64,000 bases of DNA from Actinomycetota bacterium. Its GTDB lineage: Bacteria > Actinomycetota > Coriobacteriia > Anaerosomatales > Anaerosomataceae. A program made the translations under genes and the position numbers. The DNA lies in NCBI GenBank assembly GCA_009773565.1, contig WSXY01000006.1:1-64000 (forward strand), read 5' to 3'. The notes below the pieces were generated by a model. It was given only the letters and a program-made list of their open reading frames with translations, was not told where the DNA came from and ran no database searches. This document shows positions 9,317 to 17,504 of the stretch, one piece after another. Each line of letters begins with the position of its first letter. Position 1 is the first letter of the stretch.

Positions 9317-10867
9317 CTACAGGAAGTCGGACACGTCGACGTTGAGACCGGCCGGGTCGAGACAACGCTCGATCGTGCGGCCCTCGGATTCTTCGGCATT
9401 GGAAAGGTCGATATCGCGCGGCTCGGTCATGGTGCCGTCTGCCGCCGCGATGATCCGAACGCGCGGCGCAGTGACGTCGTGGGGGTTGGGCGCTACGACC
9501 ACGCCAGTCTCGCCCGAGCTGAGCAAAACGACCGAACGCGGCGGGTAGAGACCCATCAGATTGACGAACAACCGCACGAGCGCCGGATCGAGCGCGCTAT
9601 CAGCATTCTTGACGAGTGTCAGGATCGCATCGTCCTGGCGTCGCGCAACGCTGTACGAACGCCGGGATGTCATAGCGTCGTACGCATCGGCGACGGCCAC
9701 GATTCTACTTGCGAGGTGCTGCTGCCGGGGCGGGACCCGGTGCGGGTATCCCGTCAGGTCGTAGCGCATGTGATGCTCAAGCACGATCACCACGGCCGCC
9801 TTGTCCAGCCCGGGTGTCAGTGCAGCGCCTTCGGCGCCGAACACGGGGTGCTGCCGGATTGTCGCCCACTCGTCTGAGTTCAGCGGCCCGGTCTTGTTGA
9901 GCGTGTTGATGTCAATGGACATCTTGCCAAGATCGTGGAGGAGGGCACCCACGCCAAGCGTCGAAAGGAACCGAAAATCGTGTGTGAGCATCGAGCCGAG
10001 CGCAAGCGAGAGGATCGCCACGTTCACGGAGTGGTAGAACGTGTACTCGTCGAAGCTCTTGAGTCCGGTCAGTTCCAGCGTGGCATATCGGTTGTTGAGC
10101 ACATTCTCGATCAGGCTCCGAACAGTCCCTTTGACCCGGGCGACGTTCAGAACCTGACTGGACCGGATGAGGCGCTCGAGTTCTCTCATCAACTCAAGCG
10201 CATTTGCGTATGACGCGCGCGCAAGCCTGTCGGCGTCCTCGTCGAGAACGTCCTCCTGCTCACGCGAAACGGCCACTCCGCTGATAGATATGTGCTCAAG
10301 TGCTGCGGACTCGACCATCGCCCCAACACCACCGGCGGCGATAACAGTCTCCGGATCGCTCGCAATGATAGTTGCGAATCGAGTCAACTCCGCAGAGGTA
10401 AGGCCTCGCTCGAACACGATGTTCCCGGCGCCGATGGAAGTCATGTCGCGAATGAGTTGGTCAAACAGCACGCTGTCCTCGGCAAGCAGTTGTTCGCCAA
10501 GGAGCAACTCGTCCTCGTAGAACGTGATGGGTACGTCGACGCCTTCTTCGTGATACGTCTTGATGACGGCGGCCACATCCTCGACGGCCTGCGCGACGGC
10601 GGGGTGCTCAAGCGGATAGAAGCGCTTCGCGCGTCGCAACGCATACAGCTTTGCGAGCATGTCGCGTGCGCGACGAACCTGTTTCGCGGAGAACGAGACG
10701 GCCCGCGCCGGAGCCTCCGCGGCTGGCGTTTCGGCAGCAGCGGGTGCGTCGCTGGCTACGGCGGCAGCGTCACTGACATCAGCCGCCATGATTGCGTCGG
10801 ACACCACAGTACCCTGGGATGCAGGCTCGCGTGGCTGCCAGGACGCTTTCCTCTCTTCGTCAGTCAT
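9317..10867 (-). CDS. HD-GYP domain protein with shared N-terminal module (module 1)
   Basis: A 516-aa cytoplasmic protein; HD-GYP domains hydrolyse cyclic di-GMP. Residues ~1-55 are an Ala-rich linker. Residues ~60-200 are the N-terminal domain shared with three other proteins here (RFYPLEHPAVAQAV, GLTSAELTRFATII, GGVGAMVES). The HD-GYP domain follows, with HSVNVAIL, HDLGK (His311/Asp312), NKTGPL, RQHPVFG, LEHHMRYDLTGYP and ADAYDAMTS, so the GYP loop and metal ligands are kept. A ~70-residue C-terminal beta segment (SVVLLSSGETGVVVAPN to VDVSDFL) is also found in the second HD-GYP protein. The start overlaps the upstream HEAT-protein stop by four bases. Confidence 0.92.
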   Translation of the reverse strand: MTDEERKASWQPREPASQGTVVSDAIMAADVSDAAAVASDAPAAAETPAAEAPARAVSFSAKQVRRARDMLAKLYALRRAKRFYPLEHPAVAQAVEDVAAVIKTYHEEGVDVPITFYEDELLLGEQLLAEDSVLFDQLIRDMTSIGAGNIVFERGLTSAELTRFATIIASDPETVIAAGGVGAMVESAALEHISISGVAVSREQEDVLDEDADRLARASYANALELMRELERLIRSSQVLNVARVKGTVRSLIENVLNNRYATLELTGLKSFDEYTFYHSVNVAILSLALGSMLTHDFRFLSTLGVGALLHDLGKMSIDINTLNKTGPLNSDEWATIRQHPVFGAEGAALTPGLDKAAVVIVLEHHMRYDLTGYPHRVPPRQQHLASRIVAVADAYDAMTSRRSYSVARRQDDAILTLVKNADSALDPALVRLFVNLMGLYPPRSVVLLSSGETGVVVAPNPHDVTAPRVRIIAAADGTMTEPRDIDLSNAEESEGRTIERCLDPAGLNVDVSDFL

Positions 10868-13032
10868 CGCGCACCCCCCTCGCCCTTCGCATCAAGAACG
10901 GCCAGTGCGGATTCTGCAGCCGCTCTGATTTCCCGAACTCGTCCGGGGCGGAGAATCGCGCGTCTACCCGCAAGTTCGTTCAGCGCGGCCCGGGCCTCCG
11001 GCGCGCCGATGCGACCGAGCGCCTCGATCGCCTCGACACGCGGGCCGACATCGCGGTTTCCGCGACCTTCACCCCGCGCCACCGCAACAAGCGCTGTCAT
11101 TGCACCGCGCGCACCGATCGTGCCGAGGTATCGTGCGGAAAGGCGCACGTTCTGTGGGTCCTCGTCAGAAAGTGCGGCGACGAGCATCTCCTCGGACAGG
11201 CGGTCCTGCACGTTTGAGAGCGCCCGGATTGTCTCGCGGCGAACGCGTGCATCAGGATGCCTGAGTGTTCGGCTCAGGTACGGCAGGACGTCGGAACCGC
11301 GCGTCCCGCCGAGCATGCTCACGACATTGCGCACGAAATACCAGCGCGGGTCAGTGACCTTCTCGCCAAGGCGCTGCACGTACCCCGGTGCGATATCCGA
11401 AACAAGGTCGACAAGCGCTTTGCGGGCACCCATGTCCTGCTCGTCAGCGAGCACTTCGAGAAGCGGACCGATCGCATGGCCGCCGAGAATGCTCAACAGT
11501 CGGCGACACGTCGCGTGTTCCGGCGAATCTTGACGGAACACGCGCATCGCCTTGGCGATAATCCGAATCTGGTCCGGCTGTGCAAGCTTATCGATGGTCT
11601 CTTCAACCCGGGCGTGCTGCGCGTCGTCGAGCGAATCATCGCTCGCAAGCGTTGAGAGTGCCGAAGCGGCATCGGCGGCAATCTCGAACTCTCCCCACTC
11701 GAGCAACATGACAAGGTTGTCTTCCACCAGTGCGATGAGCGAGCTGAATATCTCCGGTCGCCGCTCGAGTGTCGTCAGTGTGACAAGGGTCATGAGAACG
11801 TCTCCGTCACTCACTCCCGCATGCGCCTCTGCGCGAAGAAGCTGCAGCTCCTCATCGTCGTCGTCCGAAACGAGGTCCCGGGATGGCGCAAGATCGATGA
11901 GCTTGAGTATCCCGTCAAGCGTGGTTGTCTCGTGCTCCTCAACTTTGCGCGCGATGTGCAGACGCGTAGGCAACGCCTGCTCAAGGAGTTCGTCAACCTC
12001 CTCGGCACTTTCGCCAACACCGTGAAACGCAGCGCGCGCGACATCGGCAACCTCATCCTTTGACGCCATGGAGATGAGCGCGAGATTCCTCAAGGCCCGG
12101 GAGATGCCGTCGCGCGACACCGGGTCGGGGCTCAGACCTTCGGCCAGGGCGCGGCAGATCTCCTCGAGGTCGAGTTGTCGGATAACCTCGGCGACAGCAT
12201 CGTCGATGCGCGCGTCGGCGAGCAGGCGGTCGACGAGTAGCCTGTGGCGCGTCCCTGAATCGAGCGCCATGATCGCTTCTGCGACCGAGCGGAAGAGTGC
12301 AGAACGATCCTCGGCAAGCTCACCGTGCGCGACGCGAGCCATCGTTGTGACACGCTCAGCAAGCATCGAAACTGCGGATGCGGGGCCCCGAGAGAGCACG
12401 GCATCATGCAAGTAGCGCGACACGAGTTTCGGACTCGCCATGAATCGCACAAGCAAACGCTGGTCGCGAGGGCGCAGGGCGTGCGCCATAGCGAGAAGCT
12501 CCTCGATGCGCACGTCTTCCGGCGGCCACTGTTCGCTCTCAACCGGCGCCTGCTCAAGCGCATCGGAAACGACCGCATCGATAATCTTCGTCGCAACCTC
12601 ACCAACAGTGATGCTGTCGATCTGGCGATCCCAAAGACGTGACTCAAAGCCGCCTGCGCCGTCTATATCAGCGGGATCTTCGAGGATGATACCGAGGAAT
12701 GCCACGACATCTTGCTCGGAGACTCCGGAGTGAAAGCGTACGTCGCAAATCTTGCGAGAGTAAAACTCGCGCGCAAACGTGATGAAGGCCGCCTGCTTCG
12801 GCAGGATAGGGAGACCCTCGAACAACAACCCTTCCTTCGTCACGACGAGTCGAACGGCCGATCGCTCGCGTAGTAGGGCACGCAGAGTACCCACGACTTC
12901 GCGGGCGTTCTCGCGCGGGATTGTGCTTGACGGCGGATAAAGATTGACCGCTTTGAACGTCACTAGAAGTTGCTTAACGAGGCCTTCGATGGCGGCAGGC
13001 GCTTGCTCTCCCGATGTCCTGGCATTCGCCAC
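10864..13032 (-). CDS. HEAT-repeat protein with shared N-terminal module (module 1)
   Basis: A 722-aa soluble protein without signal peptide or membrane helix. Residues ~10-165 match the N-terminal domain of the neighbouring HD-GYP protein (VNLYPPSSTIPRENA, GVSEQDVVAFLGIILEDPADIDGAGG). The rest is helical, and the C-terminal ~200 residues are clear HEAT repeats (ARVRRETIRALSNVQD, EDPQNVRLSARYLGTIG, VGPRVEAIEALGRIG), as in protein-protein scaffolds. GTG 13032 is preceded by GGGAGGA at eight bases. The four-base overlap with the HD-GYP gene suggests fixed stoichiometry and a complex. A role as scaffold or regulator of the HD-GYP enzyme is inference. Confidence 0.85.
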   Translation of the reverse strand: MANARTSGEQAPAAIEGLVKQLLVTFKAVNLYPPSSTIPRENAREVVGTLRALLRERSAVRLVVTKEGLLFEGLPILPKQAAFITFAREFYSRKICDVRFHSGVSEQDVVAFLGIILEDPADIDGAGGFESRLWDRQIDSITVGEVATKIIDAVVSDALEQAPVESEQWPPEDVRIEELLAMAHALRPRDQRLLVRFMASPKLVSRYLHDAVLSRGPASAVSMLAERVTTMARVAHGELAEDRSALFRSVAEAIMALDSGTRHRLLVDRLLADARIDDAVAEVIRQLDLEEICRALAEGLSPDPVSRDGISRALRNLALISMASKDEVADVARAAFHGVGESAEEVDELLEQALPTRLHIARKVEEHETTTLDGILKLIDLAPSRDLVSDDDDEELQLLRAEAHAGVSDGDVLMTLVTLTTLERRPEIFSSLIALVEDNLVMLLEWGEFEIAADAASALSTLASDDSLDDAQHARVEETIDKLAQPDQIRIIAKAMRVFRQDSPEHATCRRLLSILGGHAIGPLLEVLADEQDMGARKALVDLVSDIAPGYVQRLGEKVTDPRWYFVRNVVSMLGGTRGSDVLPYLSRTLRHPDARVRRETIRALSNVQDRLSEEMLVAALSDEDPQNVRLSARYLGTIGARGAMTALVAVARGEGRGNRDVGPRVEAIEALGRIGAPEARAALNELAGRRAILRPGRVREIRAAAESALAVLDAKGEGGAR

Positions 13033-13122
13033 GCTCGAATTCCTCCCGAATCGTCCCCGGCTAACGCATCAGCCTGTATGCGATTATGCCCCGAGACGCG
13101 CCGCGGTGCTATCATCGCCCGC

Positions 13123-13797
13123 ATGGAAACTGCGAACTCTTGTATCGTCTTGGCCTCGGCGTCGCCTCGCCGACGCCGACTTATCGGCTGGCTTGGCGTA
13201 TCCGTAGACGCAGTAGCTGTCGATACCGCCGAGGACATCACCTCCCCGCTTGCGGCGTTTCCGCCACAGCTGGCCGCGTCGATCGCGGCCGAGAAGGCAG
13301 TCGCCGCACGTGAAGAGCACGGCGACGGTTCGCTCATTCTCGCGTTCGACACGATCGTCGTGCTCGATGGCGCGATTCTTGGCAAGCCGGTCGATCTACC
13401 GGACGCCTACCGCATGCTTCGCGCACTCTCGGGTCGCACGCACGAGGTCGTCACCGGTGTGGCCCTCTTCACGCCGAACGCCGACTCACCGCGAACGTTC
13501 GCGGTCACGACACACGTCACGATGCGAGCACTTTCCGAGGATGATCTCGCTACCTGGGCGGCAAAGGGCGAGCTCCTCGGATGTGCCGGCGCCTACAACA
13601 TCGAACACCATATGGCTTCGGTCGGGCTGCACGAGTGCTACCACAACGTCGCCGGATTGCCGCTCTGCCATCTCTACGCGGCGCTTGTTTCGGGCGAGTT
13701 CGGCGACGTCCCCGATGGTCTCACGGCGCCGGCGGCAGCGTGTGATGCGGCTCGCGGAGTACAGTGCGCTCTCGGCCCGGAACTGTGCGGCGCCTAA
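13123..13797 (+). CDS. maf: Maf family nucleotide pyrophosphatase
   Basis: A 224-aa cytoplasmic house-cleaning enzyme that hydrolyses non-canonical or methylated nucleoside triphosphates to monophosphates. The diagnostic N-terminal VLASASPRRRRLI (SxSPRR) is followed by DTIVVLDGAILGKPVDLPDAY, SGRTHEVVTGVAL and a C-terminal GAYNIEHHMAS equivalent of the usual GAYxIQGxxA. A short, non-conserved extension of about 25 residues makes it slightly longer than the usual ~195. No Shine-Dalgarno precedes ATG 13123; TATCAT lies seven bases upstream, so the mRNA is probably leaderless. Its stop codon overlaps that of the convergent methyltransferase. Confidence 0.92.
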   Translation: METANSCIVLASASPRRRRLIGWLGVSVDAVAVDTAEDITSPLAAFPPQLAASIAAEKAVAAREEHGDGSLILAFDTIVVLDGAILGKPVDLPDAYRMLRALSGRTHEVVTGVALFTPNADSPRTFAVTTHVTMRALSEDDLATWAAKGELLGCAGAYNIEHHMASVGLHECYHNVAGLPLCHLYAALVSGEFGDVPDGLTAPAAACDAARGVQCALGPELCGA

Positions 13798-14621
13798 CCG
13801 CGAAGCGCCGTCACGATCATCGATTCGTCCGCATCTGCATCGAGCGGCCTTCCCGTGTGATCGCCGAGAAACCGAACTTCGCGGAAGCCTGCGCGCGCAA
13901 GCTCACGCTCGATCAGCGCAGGTGGCATCGAGAAGTGAAGCGAGCGGCGCGAGCGCAGGCTCCAACCGCCGGTCGGGTCTACATCGAGCGTCTTCGGCCA
14001 CGAGTCAATCGTGTACGCACCGGCATGAACCGCAGGGTCGCGGACGGCGGTCACGAAGTCGAACAGGACGCCGTCGCCGTTAGCGGTGTAGTCGAGAAGT
14101 CGCATGAAGAACTTGTCGCCCCCGGGCGTCTCGCGAAAGACGGGGTTCATGGTACGGACGCGGTGTTTGAGCAATCGTTCGTGATTGAGGTAGTGCAGCA
14201 CGAGTAGACCGCCGGGCTGAAGCGCGGTCGCGAAGTCCGCGAGCGCCGCCTGTAGCCCCGCGAGCGAGCGCACGTGCGGGAGCGCGTTACCCGTGCACGT
14301 GACAGCGTCGACCTTCTCGCCGAGGATACCCGCGACTTCGCCAAAACTGCCCTCGACGATGCGCACATCGCTCGCTGCAGCCGCCGCGTTCTCGCGCGCG
14401 AGCTCAAGCATGTCGGCGCCCGGGTCGATGGCCGTCACATCGAGTCCCCATGAACGGAACATGATCGCGTGCCGAGCACTACCGGCGCCGACATCGGCAA
14501 CCGATCGAACGCCGCTCTCCGCGAACATCCGCCTGAAGAACGGCGCCTCGCGGGTCAGCCGACGGTCCCAGTCGACAAGTTCGTCGTACTCTCGCTCCTG
14601 GTTGTGCTTGGCCTCGAACAC
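13794..14621 (-). CDS. SAM-dependent methyltransferase (class I)
   Basis: A 275-aa cytoplasmic protein with a class I methyltransferase fold: motif I VADVGAGSARHAIMF, an acidic residue at the end of strand 2 (VTAIDPGADMLELAREN), DAVTCTGNALPHVRS and LQPGGLLVLHYLNHERLL. The start is taken as GTG 14621, two bases after the amidohydrolase stop; the frame upstream of it is only the antisense shadow of that gene. EYDELVDWDRRLTREAPFF is the usual N-terminal cap. The substrate is unknown. It is the last gene of the minus-strand operon that starts with the CNNM-type gene. Confidence 0.87.
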   Translation of the reverse strand: MFEAKHNQEREYDELVDWDRRLTREAPFFRRMFAESGVRSVADVGAGSARHAIMFRSWGLDVTAIDPGADMLELARENAAAAASDVRIVEGSFGEVAGILGEKVDAVTCTGNALPHVRSLAGLQAALADFATALQPGGLLVLHYLNHERLLKHRVRTMNPVFRETPGGDKFFMRLLDYTANGDGVLFDFVTAVRDPAVHAGAYTIDSWPKTLDVDPTGGWSLRSRRSLHFSMPPALIERELARAGFREVRFLGDHTGRPLDADADESMIVTALRG

Positions 14622-14623
14622 GA

Positions 14624-15550
14624 CTATCCGTCCAGCCCGAAGATACGAACCGCGTTGCCGCGACAGATGAGGTCGCGGTCCCGATCGGATAGTCCGAGCT
14701 CCTCGAGCGTGCGAATCTGCTGATACTTGATCCACTTGCGATACGGCGCCGTCGTGCCCGAGTCGGTGCCGAACAGGATTCGCTCGGGACCCATCGCCGT
14801 GAGACACCGCTCGAAGACGTCTGCCAGCGTCATCTTCGGCGCATAGTAATCCATCCAGTTGTTCGTGCCGCTCGAGTCCACACACACGTTCTTGCACTGG
14901 TATGCGAGGCGCAGCACGCTGTCGAGCCACCCGGCACCGAAATGCGCGACCACGAACGTAAGCTCAGGGAAGTCGCGCGCGACCGGCGACAGATCGATCG
15001 GATCCGCGTAGCGCAGGTCACCGGTCGGATCCACGGTGACGCCATAGTGGATGATCATATGGGCGCCAAGCTCCGCAGCCTTCTCGAGGAACGGCCTGCA
15101 CGCCGGATCCGACAACTTGTAGCAGCGATTGCTCGCAAGAAGCTTCACGCCTTTGAAGCCGGCGGCCATCTCGCGCTCGAGCAACGCGGGCGCGCCCGGG
15201 TCACGCGGGTCGACATTGCAGAGCGCCGCAACGTGCCCGCCCGCTGCCGCCACAACATCGCGCATGTACTGCGAGTCGGGCAACACCGAGACCACGAGCG
15301 CCTTCGCAAGCCCCGCGTCACGCAGACGCTCTACGTACCAGGCAGCCATCTCTGCGGGCGCGAGGTCCGGCAACGACTCGTTGCGACGGCCGAACTTCTT
15401 GTCGCGAGCTGCCTTCTGAAAGCGTTCCGCCGCTTCCGGGTTTGAAGCGATGAACTCCTCGAAGATCGCTACCGAGAAGAGATGCACGTGCGCATCAACG
15501 ATGTCCCCAGGTTTGGTCGCTGCAGCCAGTTCGATAGACGTTTCGCTCAT
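14624..15550 (-). CDS. Amidohydrolase family protein (TIM-barrel metal hydrolase)
   Basis: A 308-aa cytoplasmic protein of the amidohydrolase_2 type. The metal-binding DAHVHLF is at the N-terminus, then FKGVKLL, MIIHYGV, VVAHFGAGW and a C-terminal RILFGTDSGTTAPY with the catalytic Asp, in the order expected for the family. It ends with the usual GNAVRIFGL. The physiological substrate cannot be predicted; members include decarboxylases and lactonases. ATG 15550 was chosen because the longer frame overlaps the preceding PspC gene. The gene follows that PspC gene with a seven-base gap. Confidence 0.85.
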   Translation of the reverse strand: MSETSIELAAATKPGDIVDAHVHLFSVAIFEEFIASNPEAAERFQKAARDKKFGRRNESLPDLAPAEMAAWYVERLRDAGLAKALVVSVLPDSQYMRDVVAAAGGHVAALCNVDPRDPGAPALLEREMAAGFKGVKLLASNRCYKLSDPACRPFLEKAAELGAHMIIHYGVTVDPTGDLRYADPIDLSPVARDFPELTFVVAHFGAGWLDSVLRLAYQCKNVCVDSSGTNNWMDYYAPKMTLADVFERCLTAMGPERILFGTDSGTTAPYRKWIKYQQIRTLEELGLSDRDRDLICRGNAVRIFGLDG

Positions 15551-15557
15551 GGCGCCA

Positions 15558-16016
15558 CTAGCCGACCGGCGGTGATGGTGGCTGAAAACCAGCACTCACT
15601 TCGGGCTCGAGGGGCACAACGACTGAAAGCACCAGATACGCGATAAGCGCCGTTCCAAAGTCCACGAGGAACGCGAGCGCGAGATACCCGAGCCTCAGGA
15701 GCGTCGTGTCGATCCGGAAGTACGTCGCAAGCCCGCCGAGAACGCCGGACACCCATTTGTCTGAGCGGGAGCGATAGAGCCGCGTGCCTTTCGCCGGCAT
15801 GTTGATCCGGGCCCCGCGCGTGGCGAGCAGTATCACGACGACGCCGATGAGCACGAGCGCGATCGCGTTGTCGGCACGCCGGACGAGCTCCCACGCGCGA
15901 ACGAGCGCGTGCGGGATCAGATCGAGTTCGCGTGCGCCAAACCACATGCCCAATGCGATAAGGGCACCGCCGATGATGAGCAGCGGTCCGTTGTTGTCGT
16001 TGCGATTCTCGGTCAC
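15558..16016 (-). CDS. PspC-domain membrane protein (C-terminal PspC)
   Basis: A 152-aa protein with two N-terminal transmembrane helices (LLIIGGALIALGMWFG, IALVLIGVVVILLA) followed by a PspC domain (LYRSRSDKWVSGVLGGLATYFRIDTTLLRL), a further hydrophobic pair and a Pro-rich tail. PspC proteins sense envelope stress or bind effector proteins at the membrane. GTG 16016 has AGGAGG six bases upstream. The domain order is the reverse of the second PspC protein two genes upstream, so the pair are not simple duplicates. Confidence 0.85.
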   Translation of the reverse strand: MTENRNDNNGPLLIIGGALIALGMWFGARELDLIPHALVRAWELVRRADNAIALVLIGVVVILLATRGARINMPAKGTRLYRSRSDKWVSGVLGGLATYFRIDTTLLRLGYLALAFLVDFGTALIAYLVLSVVVPLEPEVSAGFQPPSPPVG

Positions 16017-16025
16017 ATTCGCCTC

Positions 16026-16973
16026 CTAGTAGAACTCGATGCGGACGGAGCTGATTCCTGCGTCCAGCGTGATGTCCCAGAACGCGGCGTCCGAGAACCC
16101 TTCAGTCTCGTAGACCTTCTTGTCCGAGGTTCCCTGCACTTCTACAAATTCCGAAGCCTTGTTCACGCTGCTCAGGCCGGTATCGACATGCAGGCGAACG
16201 CTTTCGCCGCGCTTGATCCGGACGGTGATGCTTGAGACACCCGTGTCGAGCATGACCGGCACGCCGCCATCAGTCGCAATCGAGTCAACCTCGCCAAGCG
16301 CGATGGTCCCCTTCGAGACGCCGGATTTCACCACAAGCTTCGACAGCGACAGCTTCGAGAGATCGGCGTCGATCGTGCTGACGCCCGCATCGATCTCGAC
16401 ATCCCAGACGACATCCCGGTCGAGTGTCACATCGAGGCGACCCACATCCCGGGGAGACACCCAGCTGCCGTCGCCCATGCTCAGGTCGACGTTCGCTTCG
16501 TTTCCGGATACACCGACCTCAAACACCGGAGTGAACGGGCTTCTGCCCGACGAAGTCGCGAGCGCGGTTCCGCCGTTGATATTGAGCTGCCCGACACCAC
16601 CCTTCACCTGCGCGCGACCCTTCGTGACCGCACTCGTGTGCGGCTCACTGAAGTCGAACGATTTCGTCGGGGTCGTTGCAGACGACGGTAGTGTCATGAC
16701 GAACGGCCATTCAATTGACCTCTCGGTGCTGGCGGGCATCACCAGAGCGCCATACACGAGCCCCGCAATGACGACCAGGCTCGAAAGCACGCGCAGCCAC
16801 GAGTTGTCCGTCCCGCGTCCGATGATGTCGACACCCGCAGCCACCAGCAGGATCGGCCACAGCGAGAGGATGTTCCACCACACACCCCATGGAATCATGC
16901 CGAGCGTATTCCCGAGGAGAATCAGACCGACTGCGACGAGGGTCAAGCCCTCGGCAGCGCGCTTGAGTTCCAT
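16026..16973 (-). CDS. LiaF/DUF5668-type membrane protein with beta-rich C-terminal domain
   Basis: A 315-aa envelope protein. Residues 1-80 hold three hydrophobic segments of the LiaI/LiaF-like DUF5668 kind (GLTLVAVGLILLGNTLGMIPWGVWW, LWPILLVAAGVDII). A long extracytoplasmic beta-helical domain follows, with repeating short strands such as IDAGVSTIDADLSKL, VKSGVSKGTIALGEV and LDTGVSSITVRI, resembling the toast-rack/DUF4097 adhesin-like fold. In Firmicutes, LiaF controls a cell-envelope stress kinase; no kinase is in this operon, so any such role is inference. It starts directly after the PspC gene stop. Confidence 0.8.
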   Translation of the reverse strand: MELKRAAEGLTLVAVGLILLGNTLGMIPWGVWWNILSLWPILLVAAGVDIIGRGTDNSWLRVLSSLVVIAGLVYGALVMPASTERSIEWPFVMTLPSSATTPTKSFDFSEPHTSAVTKGRAQVKGGVGQLNINGGTALATSSGRSPFTPVFEVGVSGNEANVDLSMGDGSWVSPRDVGRLDVTLDRDVVWDVEIDAGVSTIDADLSKLSLSKLVVKSGVSKGTIALGEVDSIATDGGVPVMLDTGVSSITVRIKRGESVRLHVDTGLSSVNKASEFVEVQGTSDKKVYETEGFSDAAFWDITLDAGISSVRIEFY

Positions 16974-17504
16974 CTAGCGTCGCACCCCCTTGAAGACGGC
17001 GCTCAGGCCGACAGCAACGATGAGGAGTGGCCAAAAGCGCCATACATCGACGCCCGGCACGAACTCATTAACGAGCAATATGATCCCGATGAGCACCAGC
17101 ACGAGACCGAAGCCCACGCCGCGACCTGTTGAGCGCTTCTTCGCGGGCGCTTCCAGCGTCGTCGCGGCGGGCGACTGCGCCCAGGACGTCGCCTCGGGCG
17201 CAGCTGGCTCGGGCATACCCGGATCGATGACCGGCCCGTTACTCTCACTCACTATGAGCACCTCCAGGTCTTGAGGCACCTGCACGTGAGGTGCCGCCTC
17301 CACAGTACCCATACCCTCAGGCTCTTCGGGCACAACAACAGACATGATGAGATACGCGAGAACGATGCCGCCCTGCGTAACGACTGCGAGAAACACCGTA
17401 CCGACCCTGACAAGCGTCGGATCGATCGAGAAGTAATCGGCCACGCCTGCACACACGCCGCTGATCATGCGGTCGCTACTGCTGCGATACAGTTTCTTTT
17501 CCAT
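16974..17504 (-). CDS. PspC-domain membrane protein (N-terminal PspC)
   Basis: A 176-aa protein. An N-terminal PspC domain (LYRSSSDRMISGVCAGVADYFSIDPTLVRV, then a hydrophobic pair with VLAYLIMSVVVPEEPEG) is joined by a ~60-residue acidic/Pro-Ala linker to a C-terminal DUF5668-like hairpin (GLVLVLIGIILLVNEFVPGVDVWRFWPLLIVAVG). ATG 17504 is set by AAGGAGG six bases upstream; the much longer open frame is antisense-shadow sequence. The start lies inside the 3' end of the CNNM gene (29-base overlap) and the stop abuts the LiaF-like start, so it is firmly within one operon. Confidence 0.87.
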   Translation of the reverse strand: MEKKLYRSSSDRMISGVCAGVADYFSIDPTLVRVGTVFLAVVTQGGIVLAYLIMSVVVPEEPEGMGTVEAAPHVQVPQDLEVLIVSESNGPVIDPGMPEPAAPEATSWAQSPAATTLEAPAKKRSTGRGVGFGLVLVLIGIILLVNEFVPGVDVWRFWPLLIVAVGLSAVFKGVRR